NCBI GenBank assembly: GCA_019419725.1
Contig: DXZL01000083.1
Span: 1-6,293, forward strand
DNA length: 6,293 bases
Direction of reading: 5' to 3'
From: Veillonella sp.
GTDB taxonomy: Bacteria > Bacillota > Negativicutes > Veillonellales > Veillonellaceae
How positions within the stretch are numbered: position 1 is the first letter of the stretch; each line of letters begins with the position of its first letter. Below the pieces are notes generated by a model. The model worked only from the letters and a program-made list of their open reading frames with translations. It had not been told where the DNA came from and made no database searches. The translations under genes were made by a program, and so were the position numbers. This document shows, piece after piece, positions 1 to 6,018 of the stretch.

Positions 1-753
1 GATTTTCGCTTTACGAGTACTTTCACCATTCATGATAGCCACTTGTTGGTTAGTTCTCATTTTACCGCGAACGATACGACCTACTGCGATTTTACCGATG
101 AAGTTATCGTAATCAAGTGTAGTAACCATGAATTGAAGAGGACCTTCCATGTCGCCTTGTGGTGCAGGAATTTCTTCGATCAATGTTTTGAACAATGGTT
201 CCATGTTTACTGCTTCGTCATCCCAGTTAGTTTTGGATACACCAGCACGAGCGGATGCATATACTACAGGGAAGTCAAGTTGATCGTCATCAGCTTCAAG
301 TTCCATGAACAATTCAAGAACTTCATCTTCAACCTCTTTAACACGTTGGTCAGGACGGTCGATTTTATTGATAACTACGATTGGTTTCAATTTTTGTTCT
401 AATGCTTTACGCAAAACGTATTTAGTTTGAGGCATTGGACCTTCGTAAGCATCTACGAGAAGCAATACGCCGTCAACCATATTAAGTACACGTTCTACTT
501 CGCCGCCGAAGTCAGCATGGCCTGGAGTATCAACGATGTTGATTTTGATTCCATCATGCATTACAGCAGTGTTTTTAGACAAAATAGTAATACCGCGTTC
601 ACGTTCCAAGTCGTTGGAATCCATTACGCGTTCTGCTACTTTTTCATTTTCACGGAACACATGGCTTTGTTTTAATAATGCGTCCACCAAAGTAGTTTTA
701 CCATGGTCAACATGGGCGATAATCGCTACATTACGAAGATTTTCGCGAATCAT
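1..753 (-). CDS. typA: Translational GTPase TypA/BipA, N-terminal 251 residues (3' end off window)
   Basis: TypA/BipA is an EF-G-like GTPase that binds the 70S ribosome and helps 50S assembly and growth at low temperature or under stress (family knowledge). The frame is open from the ATG at 751-753 to the left edge. The translation begins MIRENLRNVAIIAHVDHGKT. GTPase motifs are in order: G1 AHVDHGKTT (residues 13-21), the switch I stretch around RERGIT (51-56), G3 DTPGH (75-79), G4 NKID (129-132) and G5 SARAG (167-171). Domain II begins near residue 200. The DFGGEVERVL stretch after G3 and the short G domain without a G' insert separate TypA from EF-G and LepA. Family members are about 600 residues, so roughly 60% (domain II remainder, domains III and V, C-terminal domain) is outside the window. 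The start is fixed by AAGGGAGG five bases upstream. It has its own promoter and leader. Confidence 0.96.
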   Translation of the reverse strand, partial: MIRENLRNVAIIAHVDHGKTTLVDALLKQSHVFRENEKVAERVMDSNDLERERGITILSKNTAVMHDGIKINIVDTPGHADFGGEVERVLNMVDGVLLLVDAYEGPMPQTKYVLRKALEQKLKPIVVINKIDRPDQRVKEVEDEVLELFMELEADDDQLDFPVVYASARAGVSKTNWDDEAVNMEPLFKTLIEEIPAPQGDMEGPLQFMVTTLDYDNFIGKIAVGRIVRGKMRTNQQVAIMNGESTRKAKI

Positions 754-758
754 AAGAT

Positions 759-766
759 CCTCCCTT
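759..766 (-). promoter_or_regulatory. Ribosome binding site of typA
   Basis: Read on the minus strand this is AAGGGAGG, ending five bases before the typA ATG at 751-753. It supports that ATG as the start. Confidence 0.85.
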
Positions 767-791
767 TAATTCTTTCAGTATATTCTATATC

Positions 792-818
792 ATATAACGC
801 TTGTGAAAGTCGCTATAT
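792..818 (-). promoter_or_regulatory. Hairpin in the typA 5' leader
   Basis: On the minus strand ATATAGCG (811-818) pairs with CGTTATAT (792-799) through eight pairs including one G-U. After a single bulged A (810), CTT (807-809) pairs with AAG (800-802) around a TCAC loop (803-806). The structure lies within the predicted transcript of about 88 leader bases and about 25 bases upstream of the ribosome binding site. No U-tract follows, so it is not an intrinsic terminator. A regulatory or stability role is inference only. Confidence 0.4.
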
Positions 819-847
819 AGGTATATTCCCAAAATTGGCAACACTTA

Positions 848-877
848 ATTATAACGTAGTCTATAGAAAAAAGTCAA
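848..877 (-). promoter_or_regulatory. Sigma-A promoter of typA
   Basis: On the minus strand TTGACT (872-877) is a five-of-six match to the -35 consensus. It is followed by an 18-base spacer and a perfect TATAAT (848-853). Transcription would start near 841 and give a leader of about 88 bases. A second, weaker candidate lies downstream: TTGCCA, 16 bases, TATATA. Confidence 0.75.
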
Positions 878-886
878 AAATACTGT

Positions 887-945
887 AAAAAAAGATTTCT
901 TATGAGTTCATTCTCCAAAAAAAGTAATGATACATAAGAAATCTT
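887..945 (-). terminator. Intrinsic terminator after murB
   Basis: A perfect 13-base inverted repeat, AAGATTTCTTATG (892-904) and CATAAGAAATCTT (933-945), flanks a 28-base loop. On the minus strand it ends in a run of seven T (887-893, the innermost of them shared with the stem). The stem is AT-rich and the loop long, so it may be of modest efficiency. It lies 22 bases past the murB stop. The other strand has no T-run, so it acts on the murB cluster only. Confidence 0.75.
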
Positions 946-966
946 GTAGTTAATATTTAGTTTGTA

Positions 967-1896
967 TTAGTCTTCACCAATCATACGTACTTCTGGCTCC
1001 AGATGTACACCATGTTGATCATATACGCGTTTTTGTACTTCTTTAATAAGATCAAGTACATCTTTAGCTTTAGCATTGCCAGTGTTAATAACAAAACCAG
1101 CATGCTTATGAGATACTTGTGCGTCACCAACAGATAACCCTTTAAGACCTGTTTGTTCAATCAAAGTACCTGCAAAATACCCTGGCGGTCGCTTAAAGGT
1201 TGAACCTGCACTAGCATACTCTAAAGGTTGTTTAGATTCGCGCTTTTCTGTGAGCTCATCCATGCGAGCCTTGATAGCATCCTTGTCGCCTGGTTTAAGG
1301 GTCATAACGACTTCACCAATAACCTCATGATTATCGTGGAATACACTATGACGATATCCAAAATCTAAATGAGATGCATCATATTCCTTGATATTCCCCT
1401 CGAAATCTACAGCTAGTACTGAAGTGACTACATGGCTCATTTCCCCGTCATAAGCACCTGCATTCATAAATACAGCACCGCCCAATGTTCCTGGAATACC
1501 AATGGCAAACTCAAGACCAGAGAGACCATTTTCCCAGGCAAATTCAGACGCATCTTTTAACATATACCCAGAACCAATGCATAATACATTATCATTGCAA
1601 TCCATGATTTGGGTCATATGACGAACCGATACAACAGCGCCGCGGATGCCACCGTCTTTCACCAAAATATTGGACCCGCAACCGATAACAGTTACAGGCA
1701 CTTTAAGTTCATGAATGGTGCGAAGTGTGAAGCTCAACTCAGCCATTGTAGTAGGTTCAATAAATAAATCAGCAGGACCACCGATTTTAAATGTCGTATG
1801 ATTGCAAAGCAACTCCTGCTCTCGTACACGTGTACTTGGTAATTCTTTTAATAAGGCAGTTTTTAATGCCTCAATGTTGTGGTTGTTGTTCGCCAT
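967..1896 (-). CDS. murB: UDP-N-acetylenolpyruvoylglucosamine reductase MurB (type II)
   Basis: MurB is the FAD enzyme that uses NADPH to reduce UDP-GlcNAc-enolpyruvate to UDP-MurNAc, the second committed step of cytoplasmic peptidoglycan precursor synthesis. The 309 residues match the usual length of about 300. FAD-binding motifs are NHTTFKIGGPADLF (32-45), GCGSNILVKDGG (72-83) and IPGTLGGAVFMNAGAY (134-149). By family comparison the catalytic residues are Arg182 in GYRHS, Ser232 in AGSTFKRP and a Glu, probably Glu302, in LEPEVRMIG. The YRHS plus compact C-terminus is the type II form common in Gram-positives. The ATG overlaps the last 26 bases of the ylbF-like gene. An in-frame TAG two codons upstream excludes a longer form. 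No good ribosome binding site lies in the usual position; GAGGGG is about 16 bases away, which suggests translational coupling. Confidence 0.97.
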   Translation of the reverse strand: MANNNHNIEALKTALLKELPSTRVREQELLCNHTTFKIGGPADLFIEPTTMAELSFTLRTIHELKVPVTVIGCGSNILVKDGGIRGAVVSVRHMTQIMDCNDNVLCIGSGYMLKDASEFAWENGLSGLEFAIGIPGTLGGAVFMNAGAYDGEMSHVVTSVLAVDFEGNIKEYDASHLDFGYRHSVFHDNHEVIGEVVMTLKPGDKDAIKARMDELTEKRESKQPLEYASAGSTFKRPPGYFAGTLIEQTGLKGLSVGDAQVSHKHAGFVINTGNAKAKDVLDLIKEVQKRVYDQHGVHLEPEVRMIGED

Positions 1897-2236
1897 GATC
1901 TAACACTTTCATCCCCTCAGTGATTGGTTCGCTAATGATTTTATAAATATCATTAGAGATTTGGCTCCAACGCATTTGTGCTTGTAAATAAGCAGCCGCT
2001 GCAGCATTTTCTTGAATTTGAGGCATCATTTCCTCTTGTTTCTTTTGCAATTCATCAGCTTCTGGTGCACCAGACAACTTTGCGTATTCCCATTGCATTT
2101 GTTGTGCCATAAATGTGCGCACCAAAGCCGCTGCTACTGCATCAGCTTTCAAAGCTTCTTGAGCAGCCATTAACTCTTTGTACTCTTCGGATTCACGCAT
2201 AGCGTGAGCTAAATCATGAGCTTTATCGTAGTTCAT
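1871..2236 (-). CDS. YlbF/YmcA-family small helical protein
   Basis: This 121-residue, almost all-helical protein opens MNYDKAHDLAHAMRESEEYK, a good fit to the Com_YlbF family. Bacillus members (YlbF, YmcA) form a complex with YaaT that affects RNase Y-dependent mRNA processing, competence and biofilm formation; transferring that role here is inference. The body is rich in Ala, Gln, Glu and Met with a likely coiled coil at about 55-90, and the tail EQQPQH is polar. It contains no cysteine, whereas the Bacillus complex binds iron-sulphur clusters through cysteines. The frame could begin seven codons earlier at 2257, but AGGAGG lies five bases before the ATG at 2234-2236, so the shorter form is chosen. 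It ends inside murB and lies 104 bases after trmL. Confidence 0.85.
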   Translation of the reverse strand: MNYDKAHDLAHAMRESEEYKELMAAQEALKADAVAAALVRTFMAQQMQWEYAKLSGAPEADELQKKQEEMMPQIQENAAAAAYLQAQMRWSQISNDIYKIISEPITEGMKVLDHGEQQPQH

Positions 2237-2241
2237 AATAT

Positions 2242-2247
2242 CCTCCT
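2242..2247 (-). promoter_or_regulatory. Ribosome binding site deciding the ylbF-like start
   Basis: AGGAGG on the minus strand, five bases before the ATG at 2234-2236. It lies downstream of the earlier in-frame ATG at 2255-2257 and so argues for the shorter protein. Confidence 0.85.
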
Positions 2248-2255
2248 CTAACAAC

Positions 2256-2277
2256 ACCTGTCGAAATACTACCTGTC
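2256..2277. repeat. Paired direct repeat ACCTGTC in the trmL/ylbF-like gap
   Basis: ACCTGTC occurs at 2256-2262 and again at 2271-2277, a 15-base period, just upstream of the ylbF-like ribosome binding site. It could be a protein-binding site or chance; I see no clear -10/-35 pair nearby. Confidence 0.3.
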
Positions 2278-2340
2278 ATGTAGATTGGGTAGGATTTCTA
2301 ACACATATTTATTGTATATCTCTCAATGGTGAAAGTATAT

Positions 2341-2826
2341 TTATTTAGGTTGAATCCAATTGCCTTCGGCCTTGAGATCTGGATAATCAAGTTGGCGCAT
2401 CGCTTCATAAGCTATGATAGCTACTGCATTAGATAGATTTAAAGAACGCGCTTCATCTACCATTGGTATGCGAATGCATGTTTCTTCAACACCTTCTAAT
2501 AAGCTTTCAGGCAAGCCTCTTGATTCAGGGCCAAAAACGAGCATATCTCCGATTTCATACTTTACCTCGGAGTGGGTATGCTTTGCCTTTGTAGTAGCGT
2601 AGAAATATCTGCGATCAGGATATTTCGCATACAATTCTTGAATATTTTCATGTACCTGTACATCTACCAAATGCCAATAGTCGAGACCAGCTCGTTTTAC
2701 ATGCTTATCATCGATAGAAAAACCTAGTGGTTTGATTAGGTGCAAGGTCATGTGATTAGCGGCGCATAAACGCGCTATATTTCCTGTATTGCCAGGGATT
2801 TCTGGCTCATAAAGTACTATTTCCAT
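2341..2826 (-). CDS. trmL: tRNA (cytidine(34)-2'-O)-methyltransferase TrmL
   Basis: TrmL (YibK in Haemophilus, CspR in older Bacillus annotations) is a SPOUT methyltransferase. It uses S-adenosylmethionine to 2'-O-methylate the wobble base of tRNA-Leu species. At 161 residues it has the minimal family length, with no extra RNA-binding domain. The three SPOUT motifs are clear: PEIPGNTGNIARLCAA (8-23), VFGPESRGLP (97-106) and IRIPM...RSLNLSNAVAIIAYEA (118-142); the last two form the trefoil-knot cofactor site. The ATG at 2824-2826 is preceded by AGGGGAA (2832-2838). It starts 28 bases after the moaC stop, so the two are probably co-transcribed. The short length and N-terminal motif favour TrmL over longer SpoU-type paralogues such as TrmH or RlmB. 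Confidence 0.95.
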   Translation of the reverse strand: MEIVLYEPEIPGNTGNIARLCAANHMTLHLIKPLGFSIDDKHVKRAGLDYWHLVDVQVHENIQELYAKYPDRRYFYATTKAKHTHSEVKYEIGDMLVFGPESRGLPESLLEGVEETCIRIPMVDEARSLNLSNAVAIIAYEAMRQLDYPDLKAEGNWIQPK

Positions 2827-2854
2827 TTTCGTTCCCCTATTCTTTATATCTATA

Positions 2855-3367
2855 TTATTCTACAAAGGAACGCACAAAATGTCCACTTTTACCGCCTTCT
2901 TTTTCTACGAGATAGGTAGGGCCCATGATCATGCCTTTATCGATAGCCTTACACATATCGTATACAGTGAGTAACCCTACTTGAACTGCTGTAAGAGCTT
3001 CCATTTCAACGCCAGTTTTTCCCGTCGTTTTAACGGTGGCCCGTACCTTAACAGCCTTATTATGATTTTCATCGGTGCAAGCAGGACTTTCACCATCTAC
3101 TAAGGTGCAATGTACCTCAACCTTTGTGAGTGCCAATGGATGGCATAGAGGAATTAAATTACTCGTTTGCTTAGCCCCCATGATAGCGGCTAGTTGCGCT
3201 ACACTAAGGACATCGCCCTTTTTCATAGTTCCTGCAGCAATGCGCTCATAAATGGCATCATTGATAGCTATGAACCCTTCTGCGACGGCTGTACGAGAGG
3301 TAATATCCTTATCGGATACGTCTACCATCCAAGCATTACCATCTTGGTCAAAATGTGTTAAATCCAT
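2855..3367 (-). CDS. moaC: Cyclic pyranopterin monophosphate synthase MoaC
   Basis: With MoaA, MoaC makes cyclic pyranopterin monophosphate, the first stable intermediate of molybdenum cofactor synthesis. MoaC closes the ring from the MoaA product 3',8-cyclo-GTP. The 170 residues (family about 160) start MDLTHFDQDGNAWMVDVSDK, the usual LTH...MVDV..K opening. Active-site segments are MKKGDVL (48-54), LIPLCHPL (71-78, His76), TGVEMEALTA (118-127) and YDMCKAID (136-143, with Asp137 and Lys140 matching the catalytic Asp128/Lys131 of the E. coli enzyme). The GGKSGHF signature is at 158-164. AAGGA six bases before the ATG at 3365-3367 supports the start. It heads the minus-strand cluster. No other molybdenum cofactor gene is in the window; its neighbours are unrelated housekeeping genes. 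Confidence 0.97.
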   Translation of the reverse strand: MDLTHFDQDGNAWMVDVSDKDITSRTAVAEGFIAINDAIYERIAAGTMKKGDVLSVAQLAAIMGAKQTSNLIPLCHPLALTKVEVHCTLVDGESPACTDENHNKAVKVRATVKTTGKTGVEMEALTAVQVGLLTVYDMCKAIDKGMIMGPTYLVEKEGGKSGHFVRSFVE

Positions 3368-3475
3368 AATATATCCTTACTAATTTTGCATAAATTATCA
3401 TCAATAGTTTTATTTTCATTTATTATATTATACAATAGAATTAAGATTTATATGTATAAGGAAGGAAGTGTTCCT
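3368..3475. promoter_or_regulatory. AT-rich divergent promoter region between moaC and the UPF0173 gene
   Basis: This 108-base spacer separates two divergently read genes, so both promoters should lie here. Plus-strand -10 candidates are TATACA (3429-3434) or TACAAT (3431-3436), with only poor -35 matches. On the minus strand the same stretch contains TATAAT, also without a good -35. The strand placement is strong logic, but the exact elements are uncertain. Confidence 0.4.
3463..3468 (+). promoter_or_regulatory. Ribosome binding site deciding the UPF0173 start
   Basis: AGGAAG, within a longer AAGGAAGGAAG run, ends seven bases before the ATG at 3476-3478. This rules in the conserved MKTKLTYFGH start and against the upstream ATG at 3386. 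Confidence 0.85.
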
Positions 3476-4153
3476 ATGAAAACAAAACTAACTTATTTCG
3501 GTCACGCTTGCTTTATGCTCACACGCGGTGATGTATCCATGATTTTCGACCCATTCTTAACAGGTAATACATGGGACAAAGCTAAAAAAGAAGATATTAA
3601 ATGCCAATATATCTTTGTTAGCCACGGTCACGATGACCATTATGGCGATACAGAATTCATCGCTAAAGCAAATGATGCACTTGTTATCTCTACAGCTGAG
3701 ATAGCCGGTAAAGCAGCCGCTGCTGGTTGTCGCGCTCATGCTATGCATTTAGGCGGTAAATTTGACTTTGAATTCGGTTCTGTTCGCATAGTTCCAGCCT
3801 TCCATGGTGCTGGTATTCCTGGCGGCCATGCAGCCGGTTGTATCGTAGACTTCTACGGAGATATTGTATACTTCGCTGGTGATACAGCACTCTTTAGCGA
3901 TATGAAATTATTAAATCGCTTTGGCGATATCGACTATGCTTTGCTCCCTATCGGTGATAACTTCACAATGGGCGTTGAAGATGCAGCGCTTGCCGCTTCT
4001 TATGTAAAAGCTCGTATCTCCATTCCAATTCACTACAAAACATGGCCTGTAATCGACCGTGAACCAGGCGTATTTACAAGTTTAGTAGAAGGTAAATACA
4101 ACCAAACAGCGCTTATCATCGATCCAGGTTCCTCTATCGAACTTAATAGCTAA
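3476..4153 (+). CDS. UPF0173 metal-dependent hydrolase (metallo-beta-lactamase fold, YtkL-like)
   Basis: This 225-residue cytoplasmic protein of the metallo-beta-lactamase superfamily is close in length and layout to UPF0173 proteins such as Bacillus YtkL (about 227). It opens MKTKLTYFGHACFML, where the early GHAC/GHS-type motif is typical. The metal-binding signature SHGHDDH gives His50, His52, Asp54 and His55. Further probable ligands are His110 (AFHGAG), Asp136 (AGDT) and His186 (PIHYKTW), so the dinuclear site looks complete. The fold is shared with UlaG-like lactonases, but the substrate is unknown and I assign none. A longer reading from 3386 would add 30 residues encoded by the AT-rich promoter region; the ribosome binding site and family alignment reject it. 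It is a single gene, divergent from moaC, with its own terminator. Confidence 0.93.
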   Translation: MKTKLTYFGHACFMLTRGDVSMIFDPFLTGNTWDKAKKEDIKCQYIFVSHGHDDHYGDTEFIAKANDALVISTAEIAGKAAAAGCRAHAMHLGGKFDFEFGSVRIVPAFHGAGIPGGHAAGCIVDFYGDIVYFAGDTALFSDMKLLNRFGDIDYALLPIGDNFTMGVEDAALAASYVKARISIPIHYKTWPVIDREPGVFTSLVEGKYNQTALIIDPGSSIELNS

Positions 4154-4177
4154 TGTAATAGAATATCAATTACATAG

Positions 4178-4212
4178 AAATGACGCAATTCCAATGAATT
4201 GCGTCATTTTTT
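4178..4212 (+). terminator. Intrinsic terminator of the UPF0173 gene
   Basis: A perfect 14-base stem, AAATGACGCAATTC (4178-4191) with its complement (4196-4209), surrounds a CAAT loop and ends in six T (4207-4212). It starts 24 bases after the stop. On the minus strand only a short T-run follows, so it may stop some read-through from the convergent VWA gene but is primarily a plus-strand terminator. Confidence 0.92.
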
Positions 4213-4279
4213 ATATTCTTTTACAGACAAGATCTATTACAAATCCAAGATATATCCATATTCATATCGAAAATAAGGT

Positions 4280-5926
4280 CTATATCTCTTGGTTTGCCAT
4301 GGAGAAGCCCCCACGATTGGACATGCGTACAAATTCGTCTATATCTTGTGTTTCATCCACACCTACATAGCCTAGCTCGCGAACCATACCGTATGGATTA
4401 TGCAAGGATAATTGAGGGTTTTCACCGGTAAGGACCCACAAAACCTTATAGCCCCTAGGAGCTTCACGTAAACGTTCCTCTCCTTTGCCATCCGTGAAGT
4501 ATACTAACAAATCTACACGATTCTGATTAGCTAACGAAAATACTGGAGAAAATGCTGTAGCACCACGTACATCAAGGCGAGGTTTTACATCTTTTACAGA
4601 TTCCATTGTATACGTACGGCGCACCTCATTATCACATTCTACAACAGTAATACGATGATTATAGGCGTGTACAATTTGCAGTACTTGTTCTAATGCGTTC
4701 GTAAATTCTGCATCTGTAATACTACCACTCATATCAAGAGCTACCCATACATTAGCCTTATGTTGGCGCAAGGTACCAGATAACTCTAAGCGTTCAGGCT
4801 GACGACGATTTCGACGCATCGTCGTTTTTTTGTACCCACTAGCGACCTTGCCCATCAGCTTTTTAAGGTAGAAATACCATGGCAGAGCACGACGTGTCTT
4901 TTGGAAGGTATCGATAAGACTTTTAACATACCCTTCCATATCACCTTTTGAGGCCTCATTGATATAGCGCTCTGTAATTTGGTCCATCGTGTCGGTATCA
5001 ATGGAATCAGATTCATCCCAAATATCATGACTCGTTTGAGGATCAAACTCCATAGCCACCACCGTATCAGAGTTGTCTACAGGCACAAAAAGTTCAGGTT
5101 TTTCCTTCATCGCCTTATCGATGGCTTTCGCATAGTACTCAATGGTGCGGAATCGTTTAAGCATCAATCCAAAACGTTCATTCACATTGGCTACAGTAAC
5201 CGCATCACGATCCACATGTTCTAAATAGTCGTTTACAACCATGTCCATAGCCATATGTACCGCAGTTTTATTGAAGCTTTGACTTAACGCTTTTACCCGC
5301 ATCAAATGGGCAGAAATGATATGAAGAATTTCACGTTTAATACCATCCTTCATTACATCTGGCGGTTGGCGTAATAAGATGAACGGATTGACATATAATA
5401 CATAGCCACCTTGCTTTAGGTTAATACCAAAGGCACTGGTCATATCAAAGCGAATGCGATGGGCCATTTGCAAATAGAAATATCCAAAGAATTGGTCCTC
5501 TTCAAGTAACAAGCTATTCACATCATGTAGAATATTCCACAACCGTTGCTCATAAGCAGGTGTCATTACAGCTTGTTGCATAACAGCAAGGTCTGTACCT
5601 TCTACCTGCAGCTCATCTAGGGCACGGCCTATGGTCCCTATATGACTATCTGACATATTGTGATTCATCATATCTGCTGCTATGCGTTGTGGTTCCATGC
5701 TATGATGTTGTGCTTCATAACTATCCACATAGGCTTCGTAAGCAGCATAGATTTGCGTATATAAAGCCTCTGCTTCACGATGAATACGCTCTCGCTTTGC
5801 ATGCCATCGATCAAGAGCTTCGATAGCCTTTTCATCATATGACCCTATTTTTTCCCACCCGTCTATATGAGTAAGTAAATCAGAGACATCACGAATATCA
5901 TCCTTATCTAAATTTCGTTGCATCAT
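4280..5926 (-). CDS. DUF2201-type putative metallopeptidase plus VWA-like domain protein
   Basis: The 548-residue protein has no signal peptide or membrane segment and is probably cytoplasmic. Residues 1-125 are a charged helical region. Residues about 140-300 resemble the DUF2201 N-terminal 'putative metallopeptidase' domain (FFGYF, YVLYVNPFILL, then KREILHIISAH and HMAMDMVVN). The expected HExxH reads RExxH: Arg198, Glu199 and His202 are seen, with His207 and Asp228 further on. After a basic linker (366-379, RRNRR) comes a VWA-like domain (about 391-540) with a complete MIDAS-type site: DMSGS (Asp398, Ser400, Ser402), Thr457 in RGATAF and Asp479 in FTDGKG. Such proteins usually pair with a MoxR AAA+ ATPase, here probably the gene 92 bases upstream. 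The client is unknown. Two adjacent ATGs (5924-5926, 5921-5923) follow AAGGAGG at 4 and 7 bases; the second has the better spacing and would give 547 residues. Confidence 0.88.
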   Translation of the reverse strand: MMQRNLDKDDIRDVSDLLTHIDGWEKIGSYDEKAIEALDRWHAKRERIHREAEALYTQIYAAYEAYVDSYEAQHHSMEPQRIAADMMNHNMSDSHIGTIGRALDELQVEGTDLAVMQQAVMTPAYEQRLWNILHDVNSLLLEEDQFFGYFYLQMAHRIRFDMTSAFGINLKQGGYVLYVNPFILLRQPPDVMKDGIKREILHIISAHLMRVKALSQSFNKTAVHMAMDMVVNDYLEHVDRDAVTVANVNERFGLMLKRFRTIEYYAKAIDKAMKEKPELFVPVDNSDTVVAMEFDPQTSHDIWDESDSIDTDTMDQITERYINEASKGDMEGYVKSLIDTFQKTRRALPWYFYLKKLMGKVASGYKKTTMRRNRRQPERLELSGTLRQHKANVWVALDMSGSITDAEFTNALEQVLQIVHAYNHRITVVECDNEVRRTYTMESVKDVKPRLDVRGATAFSPVFSLANQNRVDLLVYFTDGKGEERLREAPRGYKVLWVLTGENPQLSLHNPYGMVRELGYVGVDETQDIDEFVRMSNRGGFSMANQEI

Positions 5927-5930
5927 TCCA

Positions 5931-5937
5931 CCTCCTT
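5931..5937 (-). promoter_or_regulatory. Ribosome binding site before the tandem ATGs of the VWA gene
   Basis: AAGGAGG on the minus strand, four bases from the first ATG and seven from the second. Either could be used; spacing favours the second. Confidence 0.8.
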
Positions 5938-6018
5938 TTTCTTTCCAAACTATATATTAATTACCTTGTGTTATACATACATCATTAGGTAAAACTATTG
6001 TTACCAATCTAAATAGAC

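Noticed and set aside
43..888. Several plus-strand open frames of 61 to 119 codons
   Set aside because: They lie opposite the clearly conserved typA frame and its leader, have Cys/Phe-rich composition without any family pattern, and lack ribosome binding sites. They are shadows of typA.
3386..3475. N-terminal extension of the UPF0173 protein with a hydrophobic stretch resembling a signal peptide
   Set aside because: The hydrophobic residues come from translating AT-rich promoter DNA. The family starts at the conserved MKTKLTYFGH, and the ribosome binding site at 3463-3468 serves the later ATG.
4245..4292. Imperfect inverted repeat (CCAAGA...TCTTGG) spanning the stop of the VWA gene, considered as its terminator
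   Set aside because: The stem is six pairs plus a bulge and four AT pairs with a large loop, and no T-run follows on the minus strand. It is too weak to call.
4979..5224. Plus-strand 81-codon frame, and a minus-strand 63-codon frame at 4855-5046
   Set aside because: Both lie inside the DUF2201/VWA gene in other frames and show no protein family pattern or ribosome binding site.
5938..6018. Possible promoter for the VWA gene (TATAAC on the minus strand)
   Set aside because: No acceptable -35 element lies 16-18 bases upstream, and the tight co-directional layout favours transcription from the ATPase gene.
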